Origin: Leptospira sp.
GTDB taxonomy: Bacteria; Spirochaetota; Leptospiria; Leptospirales; Leptospiraceae
Direction: 5' to 3'
DNA length: 43,410 nucleotides
NCBI GenBank assembly: GCA_002786225.1
Contig: PEQN01000025.1
Coordinates: forward strand, 1-43,410
Shown here piece by piece: positions 1-11,038 of this stretch; position 1 is the first letter of the stretch, and each line of letters starts with the position of its first letter. Below the pieces are notes generated by a model. That model was not told the origin of the DNA. It worked only from the letters and a program-made list of their open reading frames with translations, and did no database searches. Both the position numbers and the translations under genes were made by a program.

Positions 1-2
1 TT

Positions 3-380
3 CAAACTCTAAACAAGACAGCATCCAATGAGAATGGACGCAATGGAATTGATCTTCCTGAAACTTTGGATTCTAAAGACAAAACCTCAGAAGATAAAGA
101 AGGTAGAGTTGTATTTTACACTGGAACAACTTGGCTAACAGATCAGTTCATATCTTACAATATGAATCGCAATTTAGCAACTTCTTCTGTTAGTTGGATG
201 TTTCAAGATAAAATGATCCAAGAAATCCCTCTCAAGAAAGAAGAAGTAAAAACAGTGAATCTTACTGACAACCAAAAAATCATGGTTTGGTTTATAGGTA
301 TTTTTCTTTATCCTGGGCTTATTATTTCTATTGGATCTTATTATGTAATTTCAAGAAGAAAGAAGTTCAACTATGAATAA
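3..380 (+). CDS. GldG-like ABC-transporter auxiliary protein, C-terminal part (partial)
   Basis: The reading frame is open from base 3 and runs off the left edge, so only the last ~125 residues are present; a TTG at 66 is internal rather than a real start. The visible part has a short soluble stretch (WLTDQFISYNMNRNLATSS) followed by one membrane helix near the C-terminus (WFIGIFLYPGLIISIGSYYVI) and a basic tail RRKK. This is the usual ending of GldG/ABC_transp_aux proteins, which partner an ABC ATPase and permease in gliding-type or uncharacterised export systems. The next gene, a DUF4340 protein, overlaps it by 8 bases, and this pairing is common for the family. Assignment rests on C-terminal layout and context only. 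Confidence 0.6.
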   Translation, partial: QTLNKTASNENGRNGIDLPETLDSKDKTSEDKEGRVVFYTGTTWLTDQFISYNMNRNLATSSVSWMFQDKMIQEIPLKKEEVKTVNLTDNQKIMVWFIGIFLYPGLIISIGSYYVISRRKKFNYE

Positions 381-1437
381 AAAACTCATCTATGCAATTC
401 TAGGTTTTGTTTTTTTGCTTCTAGTCCTAGTCTTCACAGAAGAGAAGAAAGAAAATCTAACAGAAGAAGTTTATTGGAAGAAAAATCTTAGAGAAATACA
501 ATATGTACCTCCCTCTGATAAGTGGAATAAAGATACCTCAGCTGGCTTTAAATTAGATCATTTTACAATCAAGAAAATAGATGAAGGAGGCATAGATTCT
601 TCTCCTATCTTCTCTATCATTTCAAAATCAAAACTTGGTCAAGAAATAGTTTATGAAGCTGGTTACAACGCTAAGAATACTTTTACTGAACTTTCTGTCC
701 TCAAAATCAAATCTGCTGTAGAGGCAAGTGAGCCTTATCTTAAAGAATTTCAAATAAACAATGAATCCTCTCCAAAATTAATCTTAAAGGAAAAGGCTGA
801 ACCATTTGAATTGGTTCTTGGTAAAGAAATTTCAGAAAAATCTCTTACGCCTTATCTATTACAAAATACGATCTTATCTTCGAATTCTTATACTTTTAAA
901 AGATTTGAGTCCGATCTAAATTCCTTTCGAGAAAGACAGCTCGTGAATATCGGTTCGGGAAGTATCCAAAAAATTCGCCTCAATCTCAATGAAGGCATTG
1001 TTGAAATTGAAAATTCACCCGAGAAAAATCAAGATGGAAATAACACAAACTCTTGGAGAAGAAACACAGGAATCCGTTTGGTTATTGCTCCTAATTTGGG
1101 CGACGAGCTAGATGGCTTACTTAAAGCTTTAAGGATAGAACTCTATCCAGATGAGGATACCAAGGATGGAATCCAGATTATAGAGGAATTAACAAGAGCT
1201 GAGACTAAAGAATCATTGGAAATCTGGAATTCAGAAGGTAGGAAAATAAAAATTTTACTTTTCCCTCAAACAAATATCCAAGAAAAAGATTACATACCTG
1301 TCCAACGTAAAATCATAGGGATATTAGATGAATTCCCTGCCTATACATCGGTGGAAGTCATACAAAAAATTCGAGAATCAGCACAGAAAATAGGGAAAGC
1401 GGAGAAGTGGAACAAACCAATAAAATCAATTCAATAG
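373..1437 (+). CDS. DUF4340 domain protein
   Basis: A 354-residue protein with one N-terminal membrane helix (about residues 5-21, LIYAILGFVFLLLVLVF) and a long hydrophilic remainder, so it is probably membrane-anchored with its bulk outside the cytoplasm. The layout, with a helix followed by repeated beta-rich segments containing phrases such as FELVLGKE and RERQLVNI, fits DUF4340. It overlaps the preceding GldG-like gene by 8 bases and is overlapped by the next gene by 31 bases, indicating translational coupling. Known DUF4340 proteins sit with GldF/GldG-type ABC exporters; the molecular role is unknown. Confidence 0.65.
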   Translation: MNKKLIYAILGFVFLLLVLVFTEEKKENLTEEVYWKKNLREIQYVPPSDKWNKDTSAGFKLDHFTIKKIDEGGIDSSPIFSIISKSKLGQEIVYEAGYNAKNTFTELSVLKIKSAVEASEPYLKEFQINNESSPKLILKEKAEPFELVLGKEISEKSLTPYLLQNTILSSNSYTFKRFESDLNSFRERQLVNIGSGSIQKIRLNLNEGIVEIENSPEKNQDGNNTNSWRRNTGIRLVIAPNLGDELDGLLKALRIELYPDEDTKDGIQIIEELTRAETKESLEIWNSEGRKIKILLFPQTNIQEKDYIPVQRKIIGILDEFPAYTSVEVIQKIRESAQKIGKAEKWNKPIKSIQ

Positions 1438-2048
1438 AAACCACTGCATTCGCCAATCCTTGGTTAAATCTTTTAGAAGATATTTTCTTTAGACCTCACT
1501 ACGCATTTGAATCCTTTCTGAACAGAGAGGACATGGGAAGTAAAGAAATTTGGAAGTTGCACATTCTTCTTTCTTTACTTGCACCTTTCAGCAATATTTG
1601 CTCTAACTTAATTAAAGCGGTCTATACTTTCATTTTAGACAAGATCAATTTTTCTATTTCTGATATCACTTCAGGTTCATTCACGATTTGGATATTCTAT
1701 GTTATTGCAATCTTTGCAATTCGTTTTGCTGATATCTTTCGGGTTTATTATAAAAGATGGGACAGAACTGTAAATTGGGACCCACCTGTTCCTTGGGTTT
1801 TGATGATAGGATTTATACCGTTCACAACTTCTGGATTATTTTTCTTTCTACCTACACCTTTTAACATAGGTATCATGTTACTTTCATTTATCTATTCCTT
1901 AAATCTCAGCTACCAGGCCTTGCAAAATATTTCCAATTGGTCAGCCCAAGAATTCTTATCTTACTTACTTCAGGTCGCTATCTTTTTTACTGTTCTTGGC
2001 TTAATCTTTACTTTTACTTATAATATTTATAGGACTATCTTCCAATGA
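1407..2048 (+). CDS. Yip1-like integral membrane protein
   Basis: A 213-residue protein with about five hydrophobic helices and an N-terminal soluble stretch containing WLNLLEDIFFRPHYAFESF, which resembles the 'W..l..iFf.P...f..l' opening of bacterial Yip1-domain proteins. The start is a GTG at 1407 inside the end of the DUF4340 gene; GGAG at 1401-1404 is only 2 bases away, so the start is uncertain. The next ATG in frame, at 1533, would remove the conserved opening. Its stop overlaps the mpl start in an ATGA junction. The function of bacterial Yip1-like proteins is not established. Confidence 0.5.
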   Translation: MEQTNKINSIETTAFANPWLNLLEDIFFRPHYAFESFLNREDMGSKEIWKLHILLSLLAPFSNICSNLIKAVYTFILDKINFSISDITSGSFTIWIFYVIAIFAIRFADIFRVYYKRWDRTVNWDPPVPWVLMIGFIPFTTSGLFFFLPTPFNIGIMLLSFIYSLNLSYQALQNISNWSAQEFLSYLLQVAIFFTVLGLIFTFTYNIYRTIFQ

Positions 2049-3439
2049 AAATATTCTTAGTTGGGATTGGTGGAATAGCAATGGGAAACCTTGCTAGAAT
2101 GCTTCAAGAAATCGGACATGATGTAACTGGTTCAGATGAAAATTTATATCCACCCATGTCTGATCAACTTTTGGAATGGGGACTATCTCCAAAGAAAGGC
2201 TACCACCAAGACAATGTAAAGGAACAAGATTTAGTCATCATTGGGAATGCTATCTCAAGAGGAAACCCAGAAGTGGAACAAGTCTTAAACGATGGAATCC
2301 CTTATATGTCTATGTCCCAAGCCTTGAACCATTTCTTCCTTAAGGATAAGAAAGTCATTGTTGTAGCAGGAACTCATGGGAAGACGACTACGACGTTTAT
2401 GATACATCACCTATTGAAAGAAATCGGAATGAAGCCAGGATTATTCGTTGGTGGCATCAGAAAAGATGGTCATCCTGGTTTCGAAGTCGGAAAAGGTGAT
2501 TGGTTTGTTATTGAAGGTGATGAATATGATTCTGCCTTCTTTGATAAGGGATCAAAATTTTTACATTACAAACCATTTTATCTCGTACTAACAGCTTTGG
2601 ATTATGATCATGCAGATATTTTTGCAGACATGGAAGCGATTCGAGTACAGTTCCGAAGACTTCTCAGACTTGTTCCAAGCAAAGGAACTATCCTGTATTG
2701 GCAGAATTCTAGTGAATTATCTGAGCTAACTAAATCATTTAAATTTGCACCAGTCATTCCATATGAATTGAATACAAAATCATCTTTTCTCTCTTACAAG
2801 AAATCAGGACTACAGTGGAATGAAACACAGCTTCCAATTCGACCGAATATCATGGGGATGCATAACTACCGTAATGCGGAAGCAGCTGTTCGAATTGCAA
2901 AATTAGTTGCTCCCAAAAAGATAGAGGAAATTCTCTCTGCGCTTATATCTTTTCCAGGTGTAAAGCGTAGACAAGATGTACGATATGAAGATAGTCATTC
3001 TGTTGTGATAGAAGATTTTGCACACCATCCTGTTGCCATTTCAGAAACAGTTAAAGCTGTGAATGAATATTATCGTGGTTATAAGGTGATCAGTTTATTT
3101 GAACCAAGATCAGCGACTTCTCATAGAAATGTATTTCAGAAAGATTTTGCTAAGTGCTTTGAAGGCTCTTCTTTAGTCTTTATCACTGAAGTATTCAATA
3201 CAAAAAAAGTATCCAAAGAATCGAAGTTAGATGTTAAGAAAATTTGCGCCAAAACCTTACAAAGTTCAAGAGCACTCGGCGTATATTGTAAGAATCCCAA
3301 AGACTTAGTTCTTAAACTAAAAAAAATGCTACCAGCCTTGAAACAAGATAAGGTTGTCATTCTTGCCATGTCCAATGGAGCCTTTGGTGGAATTTACAAA
3401 GATCTCATTGAGATCGCTCAAAATAGGATGGAAAAATAA
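2045..3439 (+). CDS. mpl: UDP-N-acetylmuramate:L-alanyl-gamma-D-glutamyl-meso-diaminopimelate ligase (murein tripeptide recycling)
   Basis: A 464-residue Mur ligase. It opens with a Rossmann-like stretch ([18 protein letters not shown]) and the phrase [13 protein letters not shown], which is more typical of Mpl than of MurC. The ATP-binding motif GTHGKTTTT lies at residues 109-117, followed by [16 protein letters not shown]. Mpl joins recycled L-Ala-gamma-D-Glu-meso-DAP to UDP-MurNAc in the cytoplasm. It starts within an ATGA overlap with the Yip1-like gene, and pheS follows after a single base. Length agrees with the family (about 450-460). Assignment as Mpl rather than MurC is confident but based on motif recognition. 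Confidence 0.88.
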   Translation: MKIFLVGIGGIAMGNLARMLQEIGHDVTGSDENLYPPMSDQLLEWGLSPKKGYHQDNVKEQDLVIIGNAISRGNPEVEQVLNDGIPYMSMSQALNHFFLKDKKVIVVAGTHGKTTTTFMIHHLLKEIGMKPGLFVGGIRKDGHPGFEVGKGDWFVIEGDEYDSAFFDKGSKFLHYKPFYLVLTALDYDHADIFADMEAIRVQFRRLLRLVPSKGTILYWQNSSELSELTKSFKFAPVIPYELNTKSSFLSYKKSGLQWNETQLPIRPNIMGMHNYRNAEAAVRIAKLVAPKKIEEILSALISFPGVKRRQDVRYEDSHSVVIEDFAHHPVAISETVKAVNEYYRGYKVISLFEPRSATSHRNVFQKDFAKCFEGSSLVFITEVFNTKKVSKESKLDVKKICAKTLQSSRALGVYCKNPKDLVLKLKKMLPALKQDKVVILAMSNGAFGGIYKDLIEIAQNRMEK

Positions 3440-3440
3440 A

Positions 3441-4475
3441 ATGTCCCTCGTTGAAGAAATTGAAGCCATTTACAAGGAAGCTGTCTCTGAACTCTCTAAA
3501 TTGAATTCGGAAGATGAACTTGATAACAAGAAAAACCTATTTGTAGGAAAGAAAGGTAAGCTAACGCAAATATTAAAAACTATGGCTTCCTTATCTGTAG
3601 AAGAACGAAAGACTTTAGGAAAGCTTGCCAATGAAACCCAAGAAAAAATAGATTCTCTCGTTGCTTCCCAAAGAATTAAGATCAAGGATTTTTTCTATGA
3701 AAATACATTGAAGAATGAGTTCTTTGATGTACTAAGACCTATTGCTGAGCCAAATCTTAATGGCACACTGCATCCACTAACTCAGATTCAACATGAAATT
3801 GAAGGGATATTTACTTCTATGGGATTTTCAATTATGGATGGACCTGAAGTAGAAACGGATTATAATAATTTTGAAGCACTTAACTTTAAAGCAGATCACC
3901 CTGCTCGTGATACCCATGATACATTTTATACCACAGATGGCAAATTGCTCCGTACTCATACTTCTGCTATTCAAGTTCGTGCACTTCGTAACTTGAAGCC
4001 ACCATTTAGAATCATAGCTCCTGGAAGAGTCTTTCGCTATGAAGAGGTGGATGCATCTCATGAAACAACTTTTTACCAAGTAGAAGGAATGGTAGTTGGT
4101 AAAGATATTTCAATTGCAAATCTTATCTATACTATGGAAACTTTACTTTCAGAAATTTTTCAAAAGAAAGTTAAGACTCGACTTAGACCAGGATATTTTC
4201 CATTTGTGGAACCAGGGTTTGAGCTGGATATCCAATGCCTAGTATGTGGTGGCAAAGGTTGTTCTGTATGCAAGCACAGTGGATGGTTAGAATTACTACC
4301 ATGTGGATTGGTTCATCCCAATGTGCTAGAAGCTTGTGGCTTGGATTCCAAAGATTGGACAGGATTCGCATTCGGTTTAGGTTTAGATCGTTTGGTAATG
4401 ATGCGATATGGGATTCATGATATTCGTTACTTGCATTCAGGGAATCTACGATTTCTGAAACAATTCCAAAGCTAG
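3441..4475 (+). CDS. pheS: Phenylalanyl-tRNA synthetase alpha subunit
   Basis: A 344-residue catalytic alpha subunit. The frame is open upstream, but the ATG at 3441, just after the mpl stop, gives the expected coiled-coil tRNA-binding start ([17 protein letters not shown]). Class II motif 2 is seen as [19 protein letters not shown] and motif 3 as [17 protein letters not shown] near the C-terminus. The segment [17 protein letters not shown] is also normal for PheS. It aminoacylates tRNA-Phe as an alpha2-beta2 enzyme with PheT. pheT is not adjacent: icd follows after 79 bases, so the two subunits are encoded apart. Confidence 0.95.
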   Translation: MSLVEEIEAIYKEAVSELSKLNSEDELDNKKNLFVGKKGKLTQILKTMASLSVEERKTLGKLANETQEKIDSLVASQRIKIKDFFYENTLKNEFFDVLRPIAEPNLNGTLHPLTQIQHEIEGIFTSMGFSIMDGPEVETDYNNFEALNFKADHPARDTHDTFYTTDGKLLRTHTSAIQVRALRNLKPPFRIIAPGRVFRYEEVDASHETTFYQVEGMVVGKDISIANLIYTMETLLSEIFQKKVKTRLRPGYFPFVEPGFELDIQCLVCGGKGCSVCKHSGWLELLPCGLVHPNVLEACGLDSKDWTGFAFGLGLDRLVMMRYGIHDIRYLHSGNLRFLKQFQS

Positions 4476-4527
4476 GGAGACAAAGTAAGTCTTCTGAAAA
4501 ACCATTTGACTCTTAAAAAGAATTTAA

Positions 4528-6798
<2,271 letters not shown>

Positions 6799-6815
6799 AT
6801 CTTCAATGACAAATA

Positions 6816-6851
6816 CCAAAGATATCTAGAACTGCTTCTTGATATCTTTGG
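6816..6851. terminator. Hairpin between convergent icd and leuA, likely bidirectional terminator
   Basis: Perfect 11-bp inverted repeat: CCAAAGATATC at 6816-6826 and GATATCTTTGG at 6841-6851, with a 14-base loop. It lies in the 68-base gap between the 3' ends of icd and leuA. There is no long T run on either side, so intrinsic termination is plausible rather than certain. Confidence 0.55.
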
Positions 6852-6866
6852 GTAGGATAAACATTG

Positions 6867-8306
6867 TTATGTTTCCACCTTATAAGTTGGAACCTTATTG
6901 GATTTAGCTAGGAATTTTTCCCACATCTTCTTAAGCTCTAAAGAATTAATTTCCCGCCAATATTGGTTGCTGTAATCTTTAACCAAGATTCCAAATTGCT
7001 TTTTTTCTTCTGGGGACATTACAATTCCAAAATCTTTCTCCAACATATAACTCACTCCACCCTTTCCTGATTGTGAATTGATTCGAACAACAGCAGTATA
7101 ATCTTTGCCTATGTCTTTTGGGTCAATGGGTATGTAAGGGACTTCCCATTTTATTTCCTTATTATAATTTGAATGAGAGTTATATTCATTCATAGACTTG
7201 GAGTTCAATTGAGCTTTAGAATTAAGATCCAAGAATCCTTTATGAATTGCATCTTGGTGTGAGCCAGAGAAGGCTGTAAAGACTAATTCACCAACATAAG
7301 GATGTCTCTCTGGAACTTTAAGCTTATTGCACTTTTCAAAGATACGGATGGTTTCTTGTACATTGGAGAAATCTAAACCAGGATCTATTCCTTGGCTATA
7401 GAAGTTCAAGGCTAAGTTAACTATATCAGCATTACCTGTCCTTTCTCCATTTCCTAAAAGAGTACCCTCTATTCTATCAGCACCAGCTAACAAACCTAAT
7501 TCGGAAGCAGCTACCCCAGTTCCCCTATCGTTGTGAGTGTGTAAGCTTAAGGTCACAGCCTTTCGATTTTTTAAATTTTTACCAAACCATTCTACTATAT
7601 CCGCATAGACATTGGGTGTATAAACTTCTACTGTAGCAGGAAGATTGATACAGATTGGTTCTTCTTCTGTTGGCTGAAAAACTTCAATTACTCTTTCACA
7701 AATCTCTAAAGCATATTCTGGCTCAGTGGATGTAAATGATTCAGGAGAATATTGAATTCTGATTTTAGTATGGCCATTGTTTTCAGCTTCCAATTTTAAA
7801 TCTAAAATTAAATCAGCAGCCTCAACTGCTAATTGGATAATCTCTTCTTTCGATTTCTGAAATACGATACGCCTCTGTACTTCGGATGTAGAATTGTAGA
7901 AATGGACTATCCCATTTTTGACACCATGCAATGATTCAAATGTTCTTCGGATTAAATCTTCTCTAGATTGAGTTAAGACTTGAATCGAAACATCATCTGG
8001 AATATGATTCTCTTCTATTAATTTGCGTACAAATTGAAACTCAGTTTCTGAGGCGGATGGATAGCCAACTTCAATTTCCTTAAAACCAACTTTCACCAAG
8101 TACTGAAAGAATTCTAATTTCTCATCGATGTTCATTGGTGTTATTAAAGCTTGGTTCCCGTCTCGTAAATCTACACTACACCAAAGAGGAGGTTTTTCTA
8201 ATTTCTTATCTGGCCATTGTCGCTCTGGATAATGGAATTTAGGAAACGGTTGGTACTTGCCTGCTAAGGGCATTCTTTTTATAAAATTGTTTGGCTTTGT
8301 ATTCAT
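6867..8306 (-). CDS. leuA: 2-isopropylmalate synthase (type-2/long family) without the C-terminal regulatory domain
   Basis: A 479-residue protein whose N-terminal half is a DRE-TIM metallolyase barrel: DLRDGNQ at about residues 46-52 and the metal-binding HTHNDRG in the second half of the barrel. The opening (PLAGKYQPFPKFHYPERQWP) is typical of the long LeuA family (about 550-640 residues). The protein stops right after the linker (KKMWEKFLAKSNKVP), where the leucine-binding LeuA dimer domain normally starts. Only 68 bases separate it from icd, so no detached domain remains. It condenses acetyl-CoA and 2-oxoisovalerate in leucine synthesis. AAAGGAG precedes the ATG. A Leu-rich leader ORF lies upstream, suggesting control through translation of the leader. 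Confidence 0.88.
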   Translation of the reverse strand: MNTKPNNFIKRMPLAGKYQPFPKFHYPERQWPDKKLEKPPLWCSVDLRDGNQALITPMNIDEKLEFFQYLVKVGFKEIEVGYPSASETEFQFVRKLIEENHIPDDVSIQVLTQSREDLIRRTFESLHGVKNGIVHFYNSTSEVQRRIVFQKSKEEIIQLAVEAADLILDLKLEAENNGHTKIRIQYSPESFTSTEPEYALEICERVIEVFQPTEEEPICINLPATVEVYTPNVYADIVEWFGKNLKNRKAVTLSLHTHNDRGTGVAASELGLLAGADRIEGTLLGNGERTGNADIVNLALNFYSQGIDPGLDFSNVQETIRIFEKCNKLKVPERHPYVGELVFTAFSGSHQDAIHKGFLDLNSKAQLNSKSMNEYNSHSNYNKEIKWEVPYIPIDPKDIGKDYTAVVRINSQSGKGGVSYMLEKDFGIVMSPEEKKQFGILVKDYSNQYWREINSLELKKMWEKFLAKSNKVPTYKVET

Positions 8307-8375
8307 TGCATTCTCCTTTGCGAATATAGGTATTTCCTTAGGATATTCATTTCGAAATCCTAGATAATTAAAATC
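8307..8375 (-). promoter_or_regulatory. leuA leader region: Shine-Dalgarno able to pair with the leucine-codon run
   Basis: This 69-base spacer separates the leader stop codon from the leuA start. The leuA ribosome site AAGGAG (minus strand, plus coordinates 8313-8318) is the exact complement of CTCCTT in the Leu codons at 8388-8393. Two weaker, mutually exclusive hairpins also exist: TAGGAT/ATCCTA (arms 8357-8362 and 8339-8344) and GAATAT/ATATTC (arms 8343-8348 and 8322-8327). No T-rich intrinsic terminator is visible, so a translational rather than transcriptional switch is inferred. Confidence 0.45.
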
Positions 8376-8561
8376 TTAGAGATTGAGAAGGAGGAGAGAG
8401 AGCAGCAGAAGATTAGGAGAGAGAAGAAGAAGTGAAGCAGAAGTTGTAGAGTTTGTGGAATGCACGGATTTATGAGAAGACAAAGAAACAGAGGATCTAT
8501 TTGTATTGGAATAGAACTCTTTCTCTGTCCTTGTTACTTTTTCAGAGGTCTTACTGTTCAT
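8376..8561 (-). CDS. Putative leucine leader peptide of leuA
   Basis: A 61-codon frame ending 69 bases before leuA on the same strand. Its last 18 residues (LLLLSPNLLLLSLLLLNL) contain 13 leucines, all encoded by CTN codons (mostly CTC and CTT, two CTG), right before the TAA stop. A leucine-codon cluster just upstream of leuA is the classic signature of a leader peptide sensing charged tRNA-Leu. The ATG at 8561 has only a weak GGAA ahead of it; in-frame TTG (8483) or GTG codons nearer the Leu run could be the real start. TTGACA at 8596-8591 (minus strand) could be a -35 box, but I see no convincing -10. The N-terminal part is Ser/Thr-rich and otherwise unremarkable. The underlying polypurine plus strand is an alternative explanation. 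Confidence 0.6.
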   Translation of the reverse strand: MNSKTSEKVTRTEKEFYSNTNRSSVSLSSHKSVHSTNSTTSASLLLLSPNLLLLSLLLLNL

Positions 8562-8654
8562 ATTTCCAAGTTCGGAATTTCCTTTCTTTTTGTCAAGAGT
8601 ATTTTACAGAAATTCTCTTTTACAAAATTAACCATCCTACTCGAATAGGAAACA

Positions 8655-9704
8655 ATGAGTTCAATCCAATTATCATCACCCATCTTAGTTACTGGGGCTT
8701 CCGGTTATGTGGCATCTTGGATAGTAAAGTATCTACTTGAAGATGGCTATAAGGTTCATGGAACAGTTCGTAGTTTAAAAAGTATTGATAAAATAGACCA
8801 TCTTCTTGCCTTACAGAAAAAATTTCCAAATCGACTTGAACTCTTTGAGGCAGATTTATTAGAACAAGGAAGCTTTCATAAATCCATGCAAAACTGTGAG
8901 GTACTTATTCACACGGCATCGCCTTTTGTAGTAACAGGAATTAAAGATCCTCAGAAAGAACTCATAGATCCAGCCTTGGATGGAACGCGAAATGTTTTGA
9001 ATACTGTAAATTCAGTGCCAAGTGTTAAGAAAGTAGTCTTAACTTCCAGTGTGGCTGCTATCACAGGCGATGGTGCAGATGCTGAGCAAGCGAAAAATAG
9101 AACCTTGGATGAGAGTTATTGGAATAACACTAGCTCATTAGAACACCAACCGTACTCTTACAGCAAGTTTCTAGCTGAAAAAGAAGCATGGAAAATTGAA
9201 AAAACTCAGAAAAGGTGGAGTCTTGTAACCATTAATCCTTCTTTTATTCTTGGTCCTTCCCTTTCAAAAAGAATGGACGGAACAAGCGTTCAATTTGTTC
9301 AAAGATTGATCAGTGGAGAGCTTCGTTTTGGGGTTCCAAAATTGTATTTTGGAATTGTAGATGTTCGTGATGTAGCAAGAGCACATTTGCTTGCCTTTCA
9401 AAATCCAAAAGCTGAAGGAAGATACCTAACTTCATGTGAAACAAAATCCATGTTGGAACTTTCAAGGCTAATAGAAGAATCATTTGGAAAGAAGTACCCA
9501 ACAGCAAGTTCAGAACTTCCTAATATTTTAATGTATGCTCTTGGTCCATTACTAGGACTCACTTGGAAATTCCTAGATAGAAACCTAAGCCAGACTTATT
9601 TCATGAATCATTCTAAAAGTGAAACTCTCGGCATAAAATACAGATCCATTAAAGAAACACTAAAAGATCATATTGATCAAATGAAAGATTCAAAACTTCT
9701 TTAG
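8655..9704 (+). CDS. Extended SDR, NAD(P)-dependent epimerase / dihydroflavonol-4-reductase-like
   Basis: A 349-residue protein with a nucleotide-binding TGASGYVA at residues 13-20, the VRSL phosphate-binding region, the catalytic YSYSK at 167-171 (YxxxK) and the NPSFILGP segment after it. This arrangement is that of the DFR/cinnamoyl-CoA-reductase-like branch of extended SDRs, which reduce carbonyl groups or epimerise sugars. The substrate cannot be told. It starts at an ATG preceded by AGGAAAC and is divergent from the leuA leader; it converges on the PfkB kinase gene with 33 bases between. Confidence 0.85.
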   Translation: MSSIQLSSPILVTGASGYVASWIVKYLLEDGYKVHGTVRSLKSIDKIDHLLALQKKFPNRLELFEADLLEQGSFHKSMQNCEVLIHTASPFVVTGIKDPQKELIDPALDGTRNVLNTVNSVPSVKKVVLTSSVAAITGDGADAEQAKNRTLDESYWNNTSSLEHQPYSYSKFLAEKEAWKIEKTQKRWSLVTINPSFILGPSLSKRMDGTSVQFVQRLISGELRFGVPKLYFGIVDVRDVARAHLLAFQNPKAEGRYLTSCETKSMLELSRLIEESFGKKYPTASSELPNILMYALGPLLGLTWKFLDRNLSQTYFMNHSKSETLGIKYRSIKETLKDHIDQMKDSKLL

Positions 9705-9737
9705 TGTAGAATAATTCATTAGATCGTTAATTTGATA

Positions 9738-10724
9738 TTAAGCTAAAATCTCGTCTTGTCTACCCATTAATTTTACTGTTAGACGAGGACCTATTTCTTG
9801 TACTACTCTGGATGCAACATAGTTACCCCAACGAGCTGCCTTCTCTGGAGAATATCCATGGGTTAATCCGTAGAGAACACCTGCAGCGAAAGAATCCCCT
9901 GCTCCAGTGGTATCAATTGGTTTCACTGGAAAACCTGGAACTAAGATGGATTTCCCATTTTGCAAGACGTAGGCGCCTTCCTTTCCAGCAGTCATAAAAC
10001 ACATAGAAGAAAGTTTTGCTAATTCCTGCAAGGCAGAGTCTGGAGAGTCCTTACCAGTAAGTGCATACGCTTCCTCAAGATTGCAAAAAACCACATCCAC
10101 ATAATCTTTTGTTAGCTGGATGAATTCATCTTTAGTTCTATTCACACAAAAAGGATCTGAATATGTAAATGCTACCTTAACTCCATTTTCTTTGGAAAGC
10201 TTCATTGTTAACTCACTCGCCTTTTTCGTTGAGTCACCGTCCCAAAGATATCCTTCGATATAAGAATATTTTGATGCTTTAAGTCTTTCAACATCTATAT
10301 CACTGGGTTTAAGAGTTGTAGAGATTCCCAAAGAAGTAAGCATAGTTCGCTCTGCATCTGGTGTGGTTAGAATTAAACAAGTCCCAGTATGACCTTCCGC
10401 ATCTGGCTTTGTTTCAAATACTATTCCAGCTTCCTCAATATCCTTTTTATAAAATTCACCGTAGGTGTCATGACTTACCTTACCTGTGTAACAACCTGTA
10501 CCGCCTGAGTTCGATAAGGCGATCATTGTGTTCGCAGCTGAGCCACCAGAACGAAGATTCTTCTTATAATCATGAAGGCTAGAAAGAAGACTTCCTTGGC
10601 TTGATTCATCTATAAGCGTCATCACGCCCTTTTGTAATTTATTATCTTTAAGGAATGTATCATCAAGCAAAACTATAATATCAACTAAAGCATTACCAAC
10701 ACCGAAAACATCGTATTTTTTCAT
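9738..10724 (-). CDS. PfkB-family sugar/nucleoside kinase, adenosine kinase-like
   Basis: A 328-residue PfkB kinase. The N-terminal signature is YDVFGVGNALVDIIV, the substrate-side RSGGSAANT motif follows at about residue 58, and the ATP/anion-hole motif DTTGAGDSFAAGV is at 271-283 with D277 as catalytic base. This combination, including LVDI and GGSAANT, resembles bacterial adenosine kinases that phosphorylate adenosine to AMP in purine salvage; ribokinase or fructokinase activity cannot be excluded. It is a single gene, divergent from the cobalamin riboswitch. Confidence 0.8.
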   Translation of the reverse strand: MKKYDVFGVGNALVDIIVLLDDTFLKDNKLQKGVMTLIDESSQGSLLSSLHDYKKNLRSGGSAANTMIALSNSGGTGCYTGKVSHDTYGEFYKKDIEEAGIVFETKPDAEGHTGTCLILTTPDAERTMLTSLGISTTLKPSDIDVERLKASKYSYIEGYLWDGDSTKKASELTMKLSKENGVKVAFTYSDPFCVNRTKDEFIQLTKDYVDVVFCNLEEAYALTGKDSPDSALQELAKLSSMCFMTAGKEGAYVLQNGKSILVPGFPVKPIDTTGAGDSFAAGVLYGLTHGYSPEKAARWGNYVASRVVQEIGPRLTVKLMGRQDEILA

Positions 10725-10844
10725 AAGTCCAGATTCTCAAAACAAGTGAAAGATTCATCCTTTTTTTCATTGGATTGCTTGATTCAGGTCTTTAATTGAA
10801 TCTATTTATCTGCCTAAAAAAGCCATTGACCACTGGACCTTATG

Positions 10845-11037
10845 TAAAAAAATTGAATCACTCTTCAGGGAGGAAACAGGTGAGATTCCTGTGCTGACCC
10901 GCAACGGTAACAGATGGCAAATTTGCCCTCTGAAAGCCCGATCTTCCCCGTTCTGATTGTCTCGTGGAATAGACACTGAACACACTCACAAGAAAACAAA
11001 TCTTTTGAGGGGGCCCCGAAGTTATACAAAGGGGTAC
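10845..11037 (+). promoter_or_regulatory. Cobalamin (B12) riboswitch
   Basis: The 314-base gap 10725-11038 holds a cobalamin aptamer. Its conserved core is readable: GGGAGGAAACAGGTGAGATT at 10869-10888, then a CTGACCCGCAACGGTAAC block at about 10894-10911, and AGCCCGATCTTCC near 10939-10951, matching the order of conserved boxes in the Rfam cobalamin element. Outer limits are approximate. Downstream, GGGGG (11009-11013), CCCC (11014-11017) and GGGG (11031-11034) can pair in two exclusive ways. The last GGGG is part of the ribosome site for the first gene, which suggests translational control. The three genes after it are B12-uptake candidates. Confidence 0.88.
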
Positions 11038-11038
11038 C

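Noticed and set aside
8453..8740. Plus-strand frames across the leuA leader and the SDR start
   Set aside because: They have no ribosome site, overlap the SDR gene in another frame and have no protein-like features.
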